Shown: positions 1 to 6,664, counted from the stretch's first letter. The stretch is 12,506 bases of DNA from Porphyrobacter sp. UBA7686 (GCA_002482865.1 DLGU01000003.1:1-12506); one strand, 5' to 3'. Numbers and translations are program-made. Notes: a model not told the origin generated them from the sequence alone.

Positions 1-732
1 ATGGTCGCGCGCGGCGATCTGGGTGTGGAGCTTGAACCCTACGAAGTGCCGCCGCTCCAGAAGCGCATCGTCAATGCGGCCCGCCGGGCGGGCAAGCCGG
101 TGATTGTGGCGACGCAGATGCTCGAATCGATGATCGAAGCCCCGACCCCGACCCGCGCCGAAGTCTCTGACGTCGCCAACGCGGTCTATGACGGGGCGGA
201 TGCGGTAATGCTCTCGGCCGAAAGCGCGGCGGGTGCATGGCCGGAAGAATCGGTGGCGATGATGGACCGCATTGCGGTGCAGGTGGAGCGGGACGAAGGC
301 TACAAGGCGCGGGTACGCTTCCTCGATACGCCGCCCGATGCGACCACCTCCGACGCGCTGGCCCATGCCTGCATGACCATCGCCGATACCGTGCCGATCA
401 GCGCGATCACCGTGTTCACCACCAGCGGTTCTACTGCCCGCCGGGTGGCGCGCGAGCGTCCGGCGACGCCGGTGCTGGTGCTCACCCCCTCGATCCGCAC
501 CGCACGCCGCATGGCGTTGCTGTGGGGCGCGCACGCGGTGGCGACCAAGGATATCGGCAGCTTCGAAGAGATGATCGGCAAGGGCAAGCGCATGGCGCTG
601 CGCCACAAGTTTGCCAGCGCGGGGGCCAAGCTGATCGTGCTCGCCGGGGTGCCGTTCGGGATGCCCGGGGCGACCAACCTGCTCCATGTGGTGAGCGTGA
701 CCGGCGACGAGCTGGAAAAGCACAAGGACTGA
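1..732 (+). CDS. pyk: Pyruvate kinase, C-terminal half (5' truncated by window edge)
   Basis: Pyruvate kinase transfers phosphate from phosphoenolpyruvate to ADP in the last step of glycolysis, in the cytoplasm. The visible 243 residues open with [11 protein letters not shown], part of the family's conserved metal- and substrate-binding strand, so the ATG at base 1 is an internal methionine and not the start; a full enzyme is about 470-490 residues. The rest of the TIM-barrel A domain follows (ATQMLESMI near 38-46; [14 protein letters not shown] near 49-62; [13 protein letters not shown] near 71-83, where many enzymes have SGETAxG). The C-terminal alpha/beta domain runs from about residue 115 to the end and includes [15 protein letters not shown]. 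The stop at 730-732 is followed at once by a hairpin that probably ends the transcript. Family assignment is secure; allosteric type cannot be judged from this half. Confidence 0.95.
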   Translation: MVARGDLGVELEPYEVPPLQKRIVNAARRAGKPVIVATQMLESMIEAPTPTRAEVSDVANAVYDGADAVMLSAESAAGAWPEESVAMMDRIAVQVERDEGYKARVRFLDTPPDATTSDALAHACMTIADTVPISAITVFTTSGSTARRVARERPATPVLVLTPSIRTARRMALLWGAHAVATKDIGSFEEMIGKGKRMALRHKFASAGAKLIVLAGVPFGMPGATNLLHVVSVTGDELEKHKD

Positions 733-733
733 C

Positions 734-765
734 GCTCCTTCGCGCCGCGATATGCGCGCTGGAGC
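734..765 (+). terminator. Hairpin just downstream of pyk, probable terminator
   Basis: GCTCC (734-738) pairs with GGAGC (761-765), and CGCGC (741-745) pairs with GCGCG (754-758). A 2x2 internal mismatch separates the stems and the loop is 8 bases. The structure begins two bases after the pyk stop codon. There is no clear T tract after it, so intrinsic termination is likely but not certain; it could instead be an RNA-stabilising 3' hairpin. Confidence 0.4.
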
Positions 766-816
766 CTGTCAGTGCTTCAATCGCTGTCCGCCGCCTGATA
801 TGCACGCCTTGCATCC

Positions 817-824
817 AAGGGAGG
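817..824 (+). promoter_or_regulatory. Strong ribosome binding site fixing the start at 830
   Basis: AAGGGAGG lies five bases before the ATG at 830. It favours this start over an in-frame upstream ATG at 752, which would add 26 residues of unlikely composition ahead of a well-formed lipoprotein signal. Confidence 0.75.
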
Positions 825-829
825 ACGTA

Positions 830-1144
830 ATGAAGCAGGCTATATTGGGGATCGCGGCGCTCGCGCTGTCGGGCTGCGTGGTGAACATCAGCGATTCGGC
901 ACCTGACGGGGCCGAGCCCGTGCCGCCGCCGCCCGCACCGATGGTGTGCAATGCCGCAGCGGCGCAGTCCCATGTCGGCCGCAACGCATCGCAATCTACC
1001 GGGGAGGCGATCCTCAAGGACAGCGGCGCGCGGACCTTGCGCTGGGGCCCACCCAACGCGGCCTGGACGATGGATTACCGCGAGGATCGGGTGAATGCGC
1101 GGTATGATGCGCAAATGAAAATCGTCGAGATCACCTGCGGATGA
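830..1144 (+). CDS. Peptidase inhibitor I78 family lipoprotein
   Basis: A 104-residue small exported protein. The N-terminus is a short lipoprotein signal (one Lys, hydrophobic run, lipobox ALSGC with the acylated Cys at 16), then a Pro-rich linker (PVPPPPAP, 30-37), then a domain typical of the I78 peptidase-inhibitor family: C40, the VGR element at 49-51, RTLRWGPP at 68-75, TMDYREDRVN at 80-89 and a terminal ITCG with C103. C40 and C103 could form a disulfide in the periplasm. Known family members inhibit serine proteases such as elastase-like enzymes; the target here is unknown. The start is set by a strong AAGGGAGG. The stop overlaps the next gene's start (ATGA, 1141-1144), making this the first gene of a coupled cassette. 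Family call is by motif memory, not by search. Confidence 0.8.
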   Translation: MKQAILGIAALALSGCVVNISDSAPDGAEPVPPPPAPMVCNAAAAQSHVGRNASQSTGEAILKDSGARTLRWGPPNAAWTMDYREDRVNARYDAQMKIVEITCG

Positions 1145-1542
1145 CGGGTGACACTGCGGCCCGGCACAGGGTGACGTCAGGCTCGCCTTACGAGGCGATC
1201 TTCGGGTTCGCCCGCGCGGTGCGTGAGGGCAATCGCATCATCGTCGCGGGCACCGGACCGGTTGAACCGGATGGCTCCACTACTCCGGGCGATGCTGCCG
1301 CGCAGGCGACGCGGGTTTGTGCGATCATTGTCGCTGCGATCGAGGAGTTAGGCGGCAGCGCGGCTGACGTGGTGCGCACCCGGATGCTGCTGACCGATCC
1401 AGCCGATCAGGATGCGGTGGGCGCGGTTCATGCGCAGTTCTTCGGCGCTGCCCGTCCGGCGGCGACCATGGCCGGAGTGGCGTGGCTGTGCCGTCCGGAA
1501 TGGAAAATCGAGATTGAGGCTGAGGCCGTCATCCACGGTTGA
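1141..1542 (+). CDS. Rid family (YjgF/YER057c/UK114) protein
   Basis: A 133-residue protein of the trimeric Rid superfamily. Canonical RidA hydrolyses reactive 2-aminoacrylate and related imines released by PLP enzymes; other subgroups have different or unknown substrates. Visible family features are the N-terminal SPYEAIFGFARAV (14-26), the RIIVAGTGPV strand (32-41), a helix with AIEELGGSAADVVRTRML (66-83), the conserved Arg at 105 in ARPAATM, and the closing IEIEAEAV (123-130), whose acidic residue is part of the active site in RidA. The strand before it reads LCRPEWKIEIEA where canonical RidA has a shorter loop, so a non-canonical subgroup is likely. It starts at an ATG overlapping the lipoprotein stop by four bases and ends overlapping the next start by one base (TGATG), which implies translational coupling. 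No signal peptide: cytoplasmic, unlike its three partners. Confidence 0.85.
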   Translation: MTGDTAARHRVTSGSPYEAIFGFARAVREGNRIIVAGTGPVEPDGSTTPGDAAAQATRVCAIIVAAIEELGGSAADVVRTRMLLTDPADQDAVGAVHAQFFGAARPAATMAGVAWLCRPEWKIEIEAEAVIHG

Positions 1543-2141
1543 TGCGCCGCCTGTCCGCCTATCTCGCCGCGATTGTCGCAGGCTGTGCGCTCGGCCTCGG
1601 CAGCGCGCTGTGGATGGCGGGGTTGTGGCCTGCGGGGCGCAGTCTGGCTTTCGGCGATGTCGATGTGGACGGCTGGCGCAGCGATTTTGCGATCGGATCG
1701 AAGACCGCCGACCCCTACACCCGCGCACGGGTCGCCCGGCATGGGCTGCTCGCGCTAGCCAAGACCGAAGCGGTCTATCTCACCCGTGCGCTGGATGATG
1801 CGGGCGAGCCGCTGCGTGAGGCCTGCGCCTATCGTCTGTCGGGCGGGACGATGCCAGCCGGGTGGTGGTCGGTCACGCTCTATGATTCGGCGAGCATGCT
1901 GCCGGCCAACACGGACGGCGCTCTGAGCATTGATGCCAGCCGGGCGGGCGCTGGGAGGTGGGAGGCGGTGATTGCGGCGCGGCGGCCCGAGCGCGCTGCG
2001 CACTGGGTTTCGAGCCGCGGTGCAGGGACCTTCGATCTGACCTTGCGGCTCTACATGCCCAATGCCGCGCTGCTGACTGACCCGAACGGAACGCTCGATG
2101 CGCCCCGAATCGCGCGGCTGTCTTGCGAGGGCGCATCATGA
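1542..2141 (+). CDS. DUF1214 domain protein, membrane anchored
   Basis: A 199-residue protein of unknown biochemical function. Residues 5-29 form a hydrophobic segment (LSAYLAAIVAGCALGLGSAL) that fits a signal anchor, placing the rest in the periplasm. The body carries elements I associate with DUF1214: ADPYTRARVARHGLLAL (56-72), ACAYRLSGG (94-102), PAGWWSVTLYD (105-115), FDLTLRLYMPN (164-174) and a C-terminal DAPRIARL. I chose the ATG at 1542, overlapping the Rid stop by one base; a TTG at 1539 is also possible and changes the protein by one residue. The 3' end overlaps the next start by four bases (ATGA). DUF1214 is often found as the C-terminal part of larger DUF1254-DUF1214 proteins; here it is a separate small protein encoded before its partner. 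Confidence 0.8.
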   Translation: MRRLSAYLAAIVAGCALGLGSALWMAGLWPAGRSLAFGDVDVDGWRSDFAIGSKTADPYTRARVARHGLLALAKTEAVYLTRALDDAGEPLREACAYRLSGGTMPAGWWSVTLYDSASMLPANTDGALSIDASRAGAGRWEAVIAARRPERAAHWVSSRGAGTFDLTLRLYMPNAALLTDPNGTLDAPRIARLSCEGAS

Positions 2142-2653
2142 GGCGCTGGCTTGGTCCGTTGCTGGCGCTGGCACTGTGCACTGCCGCCGCCCATGTGCTG
2201 ACGCTTTATCTCACCCCCGGTGTCATCATGAACCGTGCAATGGACGCGCTGGCGCAGCGCGGTGTTGCGCTCCACCGTTTCACCACGCCCGAGCGGGTTA
2301 CGCCGCAGACGCAGAGCATCGTGCGTTCCTCGCCCGATCTCTATTACGCGCTCTGCCGCTATGATCTGAGCAAGCTTGGCACCGTGCTCGACCTCCGGAT
2401 GGGGGCATGGCCGGATTACCAGTCGCTCGCTTTCTTTGACGGGCAGACCGACAATTTCGCCACCCTGCGCGGGACGGGCAAGGCGGTGAGCGTGCGACTG
2501 CTGCCGCCGGGCAGTGCAGCCCAGCCCGGCGCCATCGTCAGTCCGACTACCAAAGGCGTCATCCTTATCCGCCGCCTTGCTCCCGATGCGGCACGCTTTG
2601 CGGCTGCGGGCGAGGCTGGGAAGGCCGACTTGTGCCGCCTCCGCGAGGCCTAG
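2138..2653 (+). CDS. DUF1254 domain protein, membrane anchored
   Basis: A 171-residue partner of the preceding DUF1214 protein. Residues 5-27 (LGPLLALALCTAAAHVLTLYL) form a single hydrophobic signal anchor. The DUF1254-like part is IVRSSPDLYYALCRYDLS (61-78), then GTVLDLRMG, the aromatic WPDYQSLAFFDGQTDNFAT (91-109) and a final strand VILIRRLAPD (141-150). Full-length DUF1254 proteins are longer, so this is a compact form. The ATG at 2138 is preferred over an upstream TTG at 2123 because GAGGG lies at a normal six-base distance before it and it forms an ATGA overlap with the DUF1214 stop. Function unknown; coupling strongly suggests that the two proteins act together in the cell envelope. It ends only four bases from the stop of the convergent gene. 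Confidence 0.8.
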   Translation: MRRWLGPLLALALCTAAAHVLTLYLTPGVIMNRAMDALAQRGVALHRFTTPERVTPQTQSIVRSSPDLYYALCRYDLSKLGTVLDLRMGAWPDYQSLAFFDGQTDNFATLRGTGKAVSVRLLPPGSAAQPGAIVSPTTKGVILIRRLAPDAARFAAAGEAGKADLCRLREA

Positions 2654-2657
2654 GCCA

Positions 2658-3038
2658 TCAGCCCATAGCCGCCGCCAGCCGTGCTTCTACCAAGGCGATC
2701 AGGGCCGGAAGGTCGGGCAGGGCATTAAGCTCCGCTGCGCTGACCAGCACCTCCGGCACCGGCGCTTGCCCGCCCAGCAGAATCACCGGCAAGGCGAGAT
2801 CACCCACGTCAGGCTGGCGGCGAAACTCGTCGCGGTAGAGGAACCGTGTCGGCAGCCCGGTCCCGTCAAGGAACCGCCGCCACTCGGCCCGCATCGAGAC
2901 CGCGCCATAGGTCAGCGCGCACAAGGAGCAGGGGTAGGTCGCTGGCGAAACGATTTTGTGCACCATGTCGCCGAACGCCGAAATCAGTCCGCTCTTGGCG
3001 TTGTAAACAAAGATCAGGGTCGTAGTTGTGGTTATCAT
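2658..3038 (-). CDS. Conserved-looking protein of unknown function with a PCSLC motif
   Basis: A 126-residue protein that I cannot place in a named family. It opens with a beta-strand-like stretch (LIFVYNAKSG, 8-17), then a helix with MVHKIVSPATY (25-35), the motif PCSLCALTYG (36-45) with Cys at 37 and 40, an amphipathic region WRRFLDGTGLPTRFLYRDEF (53-72), the strand LPVILLGG (83-90), and a C-terminal helix. The order strand, CxxC, strand with Leu-Pro resembles a thioredoxin-like or DCC-type thiol protein, but the first strand's YNA.SG and the histidine-lysine helix are not classic for either. I recall similar uncharacterised proteins in other phyla with the same YNA.SG, HK..SP.TY and C.LC.LT signature, without a known role. 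No signal peptide is evident. The ATG at 3038 is chosen because conservation-like sequence begins there; a GTG at 3125 would add 29 residues. Confidence 0.7.
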   Translation of the reverse strand: MITTTTTLIFVYNAKSGLISAFGDMVHKIVSPATYPCSLCALTYGAVSMRAEWRRFLDGTGLPTRFLYRDEFRRQPDVGDLALPVILLGGQAPVPEVLVSAAELNALPDLPALIALVEARLAAAMG

Positions 3039-3163
3039 TCCGATAGATACGCCCCGTTCACTGATCCGGATTTGGCACAGACCCGCCACACTAACAAATT
3101 TCCGCAAGCCGTGATCCCGCGCCACTCTTTTCGAGGGCGAACAAGGCGGCTAGAGCACCTGCC
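3039..3163. promoter_or_regulatory. Divergent intergenic region, presumed promoters for both sides
   Basis: This 125-base stretch separates two divergently transcribed genes, so both promoters should lie here. It is locally richer in A/T than the flanking genes around 3065-3105. A TTGGCA at 3072-3077 could be a -35 element for the + strand, but the -10 position at normal spacing is poor, so I do not call a defined promoter. I see no clear operator palindrome. Confidence 0.4.
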
Positions 3164-4309
3164 ATGCACGGACAGTTTCAACTCACCGAAGACCAGCTTG
3201 CCATCCGCGAGGTTGCGCAGCGGTTCACCGCCGATCAGATCACGCCCCACGCGGCCGAATGGGACGAAAAACACATCTTCCCGCGCGAGACGATCCAGCG
3301 CAGCGCCGAACTCGGCTTTGGCGCGATCTATGTCTCCGAACAGTCAGGCGGGATCGGGCTGGGGCGCTTGGAGGCGGCGTTGATCATGGAAGCGATGGCC
3401 TATGGCTGTCCGTCCACCAGCGCGTTTATCTCGATCCACAATATGGCCGCTTGGATGATCGACCGCTTCGGCGGCGAGGCGGTGAAGGCGAAGTATCTCC
3501 CCGATCTCGTCACCATGGACAAGATCGCCAGCTACTGCCTGACCGAACCGTCGAGCGGATCGGACGCTTCGGCACTGCGCACCACCGCACGCCGCGATGG
3601 CGATCACTTCGTCCTCAACGGCACCAAGCAGTTCATCTCGGGCGCGGGAGCGAACGAGATTTACGTGGTAATGGTGCGCACCGGCGAGGATGGGCCCAAG
3701 GGCATTTCCTGCGTGGTGATCGAAAAGGACATGCCCGGCGTCAGCTTCGGCGCGCAGGAGAAGAAGCTCGGCTGGCATTCGCAACCGACCGCGCAGCTGG
3801 TCCTCGAAGATGTGCGCGTTCCCGTCGAAAACCTCGTCGGCGGTGAAGGTGAAGGCTTCCGCATCGCGATGATGGGGCTGGACGGCGGGCGGTTGAACAT
3901 CGGCGCCTGCTCGCTCGGCGGGGCGCAGCGGTGTCTGGACGAAGCGATCCAATACACCAAGGATCGCAAGCAGTTCGGGCAGGCCGTGGCCGAGTTCCAG
4001 AACACCCAGTTCATGCTCGCCGACATGGCCACCGATCTGGAGGCTGCCCGCGCGCTGCTGTATCTGGCGGCAGCCAAGGTGACCGACAACGCGCCCGACA
4101 AGACGCGCTTTTCGGCAATGGCCAAGCGGCTGGCGACCGATAATGGCTCGTCCGTGGTCGACCGCGCGCTGCAATTGTTTGGCGGTTATGGCTACTTGCA
4201 GGACTACCCGATCGAGCGCTTCTGGCGTGACCTGCGCGTCCATTCGATCCTTGAAGGCACCAACCAGATCATGCGGATGGTGGTGGGCCGGGACTTGCTG
4301 CGCCAGTGA
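3164..4309 (+). CDS. Acyl-CoA dehydrogenase, probably isobutyryl-CoA dehydrogenase
   Basis: A 381-residue FAD flavoprotein that oxidises an acyl-CoA to its 2-enoyl-CoA and passes electrons to electron-transfer flavoprotein. In this operon the likely substrate is isobutyryl-CoA from valine, giving methacrylyl-CoA. N-terminal helical domain 1-120; FAD/substrate loop YCLTEPSSGSD (124-134); beta domain with NGTKQFISGAG (152-162); C-terminal helical domain with DRKQFGQAVAEFQ (267-279) and QLFGGYGYLQDYPIER (337-352). The catalytic base is Glu364 in ILEGTNQIMR, the position used by short/branched-chain and isobutyryl enzymes rather than by isovaleryl-CoA dehydrogenase. Length is normal. The ATG at 3164 has no good Shine-Dalgarno; the N-terminal sequence fits the family. 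It overlaps the next gene by four bases. Substrate is inferred from context; short-chain or 2-methylbutyryl specificity remains possible. Confidence 0.9.
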   Translation: MHGQFQLTEDQLAIREVAQRFTADQITPHAAEWDEKHIFPRETIQRSAELGFGAIYVSEQSGGIGLGRLEAALIMEAMAYGCPSTSAFISIHNMAAWMIDRFGGEAVKAKYLPDLVTMDKIASYCLTEPSSGSDASALRTTARRDGDHFVLNGTKQFISGAGANEIYVVMVRTGEDGPKGISCVVIEKDMPGVSFGAQEKKLGWHSQPTAQLVLEDVRVPVENLVGGEGEGFRIAMMGLDGGRLNIGACSLGGAQRCLDEAIQYTKDRKQFGQAVAEFQNTQFMLADMATDLEAARALLYLAAAKVTDNAPDKTRFSAMAKRLATDNGSSVVDRALQLFGGYGYLQDYPIERFWRDLRVHSILEGTNQIMRMVVGRDLLRQ

Positions 4310-4704
4310 GCGCCGTGCGTCTTGCCCTAACGACATTGGTGGTGCCCGATTACGACGCAGGGATCGCGTTCTGTGTCGACGCGCTGGGCTTTGACCTGAT
4401 CGAGGACAGCGATATGGGCGCAGGCAAGCGCTGGGTCGTGGTTGGCGGAGCCGAAGGTGGGCGGTTGCTGATTGCAAAGGCGGCGAACGACAAGCAAGCC
4501 GCTGCCATCGGCAATCAGACCGGCGGGCGAGTCGGCTTCTTTGCGCACACCGATGATTTTGCAGGTACCCATGCACGGCTTATCGATGCAGGGGTGCAGT
4601 TTTCCGAGCAACCGCGCCACGAAGCCTATGGCACAGTTGCGGTCTTCAGCGATCCATTTGGCAATCGCTGGGACCTGATCGAACCGAAAGTACCGGGGCA
4701 ATGA
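4306..4704 (+). CDS. VOC (glyoxalase/bleomycin resistance) superfamily protein
   Basis: A 132-residue single-domain member of the vicinal oxygen chelate superfamily, with two beta-alpha-beta-beta-beta modules. Family marks are LVVPDYDAGIAFCVDALGFD (11-30), KRWVVVGG (41-48), the centre GRVGFFAHTDDFAGT (74-88) and the closing YGTVAVFSDPFGNRWDLIEP. Possible metal ligands are the His in FFAHTDD and the Glu of DLIEP; the first-strand ligand His of glyoxalase I is not present at the usual place (LALTTLVV). It starts with GTG inside the dehydrogenase stop (GTGA) and its own stop overlaps the hydrolase start (ATGA), so it is translated as part of the valine operon. It does not look like methylmalonyl-CoA epimerase, which opens with a different His-containing motif. 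Substrate unknown. Confidence 0.85.
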   Translation: MSAVRLALTTLVVPDYDAGIAFCVDALGFDLIEDSDMGAGKRWVVVGGAEGGRLLIAKAANDKQAAAIGNQTGGRVGFFAHTDDFAGTHARLIDAGVQFSEQPRHEAYGTVAVFSDPFGNRWDLIEPKVPGQ

Positions 4705-5762
4705 CCGAAGACGTTCTCATCCGCACCAATGGCCCCATCGGCCATATCAGCCTCAATCGTCCCAAGGCGCTTCATGCGCTCACGCTGGAGATGTGCCACG
4801 CAATGAGCGCGGCGCTGACGGCGTGGGCCGGCGACGACAGCATCAAGGCGGTGATCCTGGATCATGCCGAGGGGCGCGGTTTCTGTGCGGGGGGCGATAT
4901 CGCCTTCCTGCGCAATTCGGCCCTGAATGATGGCGGCGCATCGGGGCGGCAGTTCTTCCACGACGAGTACCAGCTCAATCACCAGATGTTCACCTATGGC
5001 AAGCCCATCGTCGCCTTCATGGACGGCATCACGATGGGCGGCGGCGTGGGCATTTCGCAGCCCGCGAAGTACCGCGTCGCGACCGAGAACACCCGGTTTG
5101 CCATGCCCGAAACCGGGATCGGGCTGTTCCCTGACGTGGGCGGCGGCTGGTATCTGTCGCGGCTGGGCCGCAGGTTGGGCCAGTTCCTCGCGCTGACCGG
5201 CGCGCGGCTCGATGGGGCGGAGTGCCTGTGGACCGGGCTTGCCACGCATTATGTCCCGCACAACATGGTTGAGGACTTGAAGGCGCGCATTCACGATCAT
5301 CCCGACCGGATTTCGGGCATTCTCAGCGAGCCGGTCGGCACCCCGCCCAAGGCGCGGATCGAGGCGAACGCCGACAAGATCGCCAAGCATTTTGCGTCCG
5401 ATTCCTACGAGGACATCCTCGCCAGCCTCGAAGCCGCTGCCGATGCAGGTGACGACTGGGCGATCAAGGAGCGCGACACGCTCGGCACCAAGAGCCCGCA
5501 GACCTGCAAGGTCGCACTGCGCCAGTTGTCGACAAGCGCGGCCCTCACCGACTTTGCCGACAATATGCGCATGGAATACCGCATCGCCAGCCGCGTGCTG
5601 ACCCGCCCGGATTTCGCCGAGGGCGTGCGCGCGGTGATCGTCGACAAGACCAATGATCCCAAATGGGACCCGGCGACTCCTGAAGGCGTGACGGAGGAGC
5701 TGCTCGACGTAATCTTCGCGCCCCTGCCCGAAGGCGAGGAGTGGGTGCCGCTCCCTAACTAA
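4701..5762 (+). CDS. 3-hydroxyisobutyryl-CoA hydrolase (crotonase superfamily)
   Basis: A 353-residue enzyme that releases 3-hydroxyisobutyrate from its CoA thioester in valine breakdown. It has a crotonase fold: HISLNRPKALHALT (15-28), the oxyanion-hole segments GRGFCAGGDIAFL (58-70) and GITMGGGVGIS (109-119), and PETGIGLFPDVGGGWYLSRL (136-155). Glu137 and Asp145 in that segment match the catalytic pair known in HIBCH, whereas ordinary enoyl-CoA hydratases have Glu at both crotonase positions. The extended C-terminal part (about 190-353) beyond the hydratase length is also typical of HIBCH. Its start overlaps the VOC gene by four bases. A stem-loop repeat begins within ten bases of the stop, before the next operon gene. 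Confidence 0.92.
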   Translation: MTEDVLIRTNGPIGHISLNRPKALHALTLEMCHAMSAALTAWAGDDSIKAVILDHAEGRGFCAGGDIAFLRNSALNDGGASGRQFFHDEYQLNHQMFTYGKPIVAFMDGITMGGGVGISQPAKYRVATENTRFAMPETGIGLFPDVGGGWYLSRLGRRLGQFLALTGARLDGAECLWTGLATHYVPHNMVEDLKARIHDHPDRISGILSEPVGTPPKARIEANADKIAKHFASDSYEDILASLEAAADAGDDWAIKERDTLGTKSPQTCKVALRQLSTSAALTDFADNMRMEYRIASRVLTRPDFAEGVRAVIVDKTNDPKWDPATPEGVTEELLDVIFAPLPEGEEWVPLPN

Positions 5763-5764
5763 TC

Positions 5765-5850
5765 CGTCATTCCCGTGGCTGCGGGAATCCCGCTAGGCTG
5801 CCGGGCAAAGCCGCAACGTCAGATAGACCCCTGCCGTCGCAGGGGCGACG
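5765..5850. repeat. REP-like element: two hairpins between hydrolase and hydratase genes
   Basis: Two strong stem-loops fill this gap. The left one pairs ATTCCCG (5769-5775) with CGGGAAT (5782-5788), 7 bp around a 6-base loop. The right one pairs CCCCTGC (5828-5834) with GCAGGGG (5839-5845), 7 bp around CGTC. The outer ends are inverted (CGTC at 5765-5768, GACG at 5847-5850). The CGTCATTCCCG head is the kind seen in dispersed proteobacterial intergenic repeats, so this is probably one copy of a genome-wide family; the copy number cannot be seen here. It could stabilise the upstream mRNA or attenuate read-through. Confidence 0.65.
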
Positions 5851-5857
5851 AGGAGAG
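5851..5857 (+). promoter_or_regulatory. Ribosome binding site of the enoyl-CoA hydratase gene
   Basis: AGGAGAG lies just before the ATG at 5860 and directly abuts the end of the hairpin repeat. A fresh site is needed here because, unlike the preceding genes, this one does not overlap its neighbour. Confidence 0.65.
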
Positions 5858-5859
5858 AC

Positions 5860-6654
5860 ATGACCTACGAAACCATCACCGCCGAAGCTGATGCGCGCGG
5901 GACCAAGGGCGTCACGCTGCTGACTATCAATCGCCCGCAGGCCCTGAACGCGCTCAACTCCAAGGTTCTCGAAGAGCTGATCCACGCCTTTGCCGCCTAT
6001 CAGGCCGATAGCACGCAGCTGTGCGCGATCCTCACCGGCAGCGGCGACAAGGCTTTCGCCGCCGGGGCCGACATCAAGGAAATGAGCGACAAGGCGGCCG
6101 CCGATTTCTTCCTCGACGACTTTTTCAGCCCCTGGACGGCGGAGATCGTCAAGAAGACCCGCAAGCCATGGATCGCGGCCGTCAATGGCTTTGCGCTAGG
6201 CGGCGGGTGCGAGTTGGCGATGATGGCGGACTTCATCATCGCTAGTGACAAGGCGCGCTTCGGACAGCCCGAAATCAAGCTGGGCGTGGCTCCCGGCATG
6301 GGCGGATCGCAGCGCCTGACCCGCGCGATCGGCAAGTCGAAGTCGATGGAGATGTGCCTCACCGGCCGGATGATGAATGCCGAAGAGGCTGAGCGCAGCA
6401 ACCTTGTAGCCCGCGTCGTGCCGCATGAAGAGCTCATCGCCGAAACGCTCAAGACTGCCGCGACGATCGCCGGAATGCCGCCGATGGCGGTGATTGCCAA
6501 TAAGGAAATGGTGAACTCAGCGTTCGAGATGACGCTCGATCAGGGCCTGATTGTCGAGCGCCGCATCTTCCAGATCCTCACCGCGTCTGAGGACAAGGCC
6601 GAGGGCATGGCCGCATTTATCGAAAAGCGCGAAGGGCAGTGGAAGGGGCGTTGA
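5860..6654 (+). CDS. Enoyl-CoA hydratase (crotonase)
   Basis: A 264-residue hydratase of normal length that adds water to 2-enoyl-CoA. In this operon it probably hydrates methacrylyl-CoA to 3-hydroxyisobutyryl-CoA, the substrate of the hydrolase encoded just upstream. Crotonase motifs are [12 protein letters not shown] (22-33), the first oxyanion segment [11 protein letters not shown] (65-75), [16 protein letters not shown] (109-124) and [19 protein letters not shown] (135-153). Both catalytic glutamates of true hydratases are present: Glu118 in GGCELA and Glu138 in QPEIKLG. It is separated from the hydrolase by 97 bases holding a hairpin repeat, and from the dehydrogenase gene by 108 bases holding a different repeat, so it may be partly independent in expression. 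Broad short-chain specificity is equally plausible. Confidence 0.92.
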   Translation: MTYETITAEADARGTKGVTLLTINRPQALNALNSKVLEELIHAFAAYQADSTQLCAILTGSGDKAFAAGADIKEMSDKAAADFFLDDFFSPWTAEIVKKTRKPWIAAVNGFALGGGCELAMMADFIIASDKARFGQPEIKLGVAPGMGGSQRLTRAIGKSKSMEMCLTGRMMNAEEAERSNLVARVVPHEELIAETLKTAATIAGMPPMAVIANKEMVNSAFEMTLDQGLIVERRIFQILTASEDKAEGMAAFIEKREGQWKGR

Positions 6655-6664
6655 GCCTTATTCC

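Noticed and set aside
1-3. ATG at base 1 as a real start of a short pyruvate kinase
   Set aside because: It falls in the middle of the conserved strand ending MVARGDLG; the gene is cut by the window edge.
752-829. Upstream ATG at 752 as start of the I78 lipoprotein
   Set aside because: It would bury the lipoprotein signal behind 26 residues and lies within the hairpin after pyk; the ATG at 830 has a strong ribosome site.
2514-3383. Long + strand open frame of 289 codons overlapping the DUF1254 gene end, the minus-strand CxxC gene and the dehydrogenase start
   Set aside because: It crosses three better-supported genes in a different frame, has Arg/Pro/Ser-rich composition and no recognisable domain; high-GC shadow frame.
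3344-4576. Minus-strand open frame of 410 codons opposite the acyl-CoA dehydrogenase and VOC genes
   Set aside because: Antisense shadow of genes whose products match known families with intact catalytic residues; the antisense product shows no domain.
4306-4704. VOC protein as methylmalonyl-CoA epimerase
   Set aside because: The opening motif lacks the His-containing signature of that enzyme, and the valine route through methylmalonate semialdehyde to propionyl-CoA does not place an epimerase at this point.
5769-5845. CRISPR-like repeat units
   Set aside because: Only two hairpins of different sequence and no regularly spaced identical repeats or cas genes.
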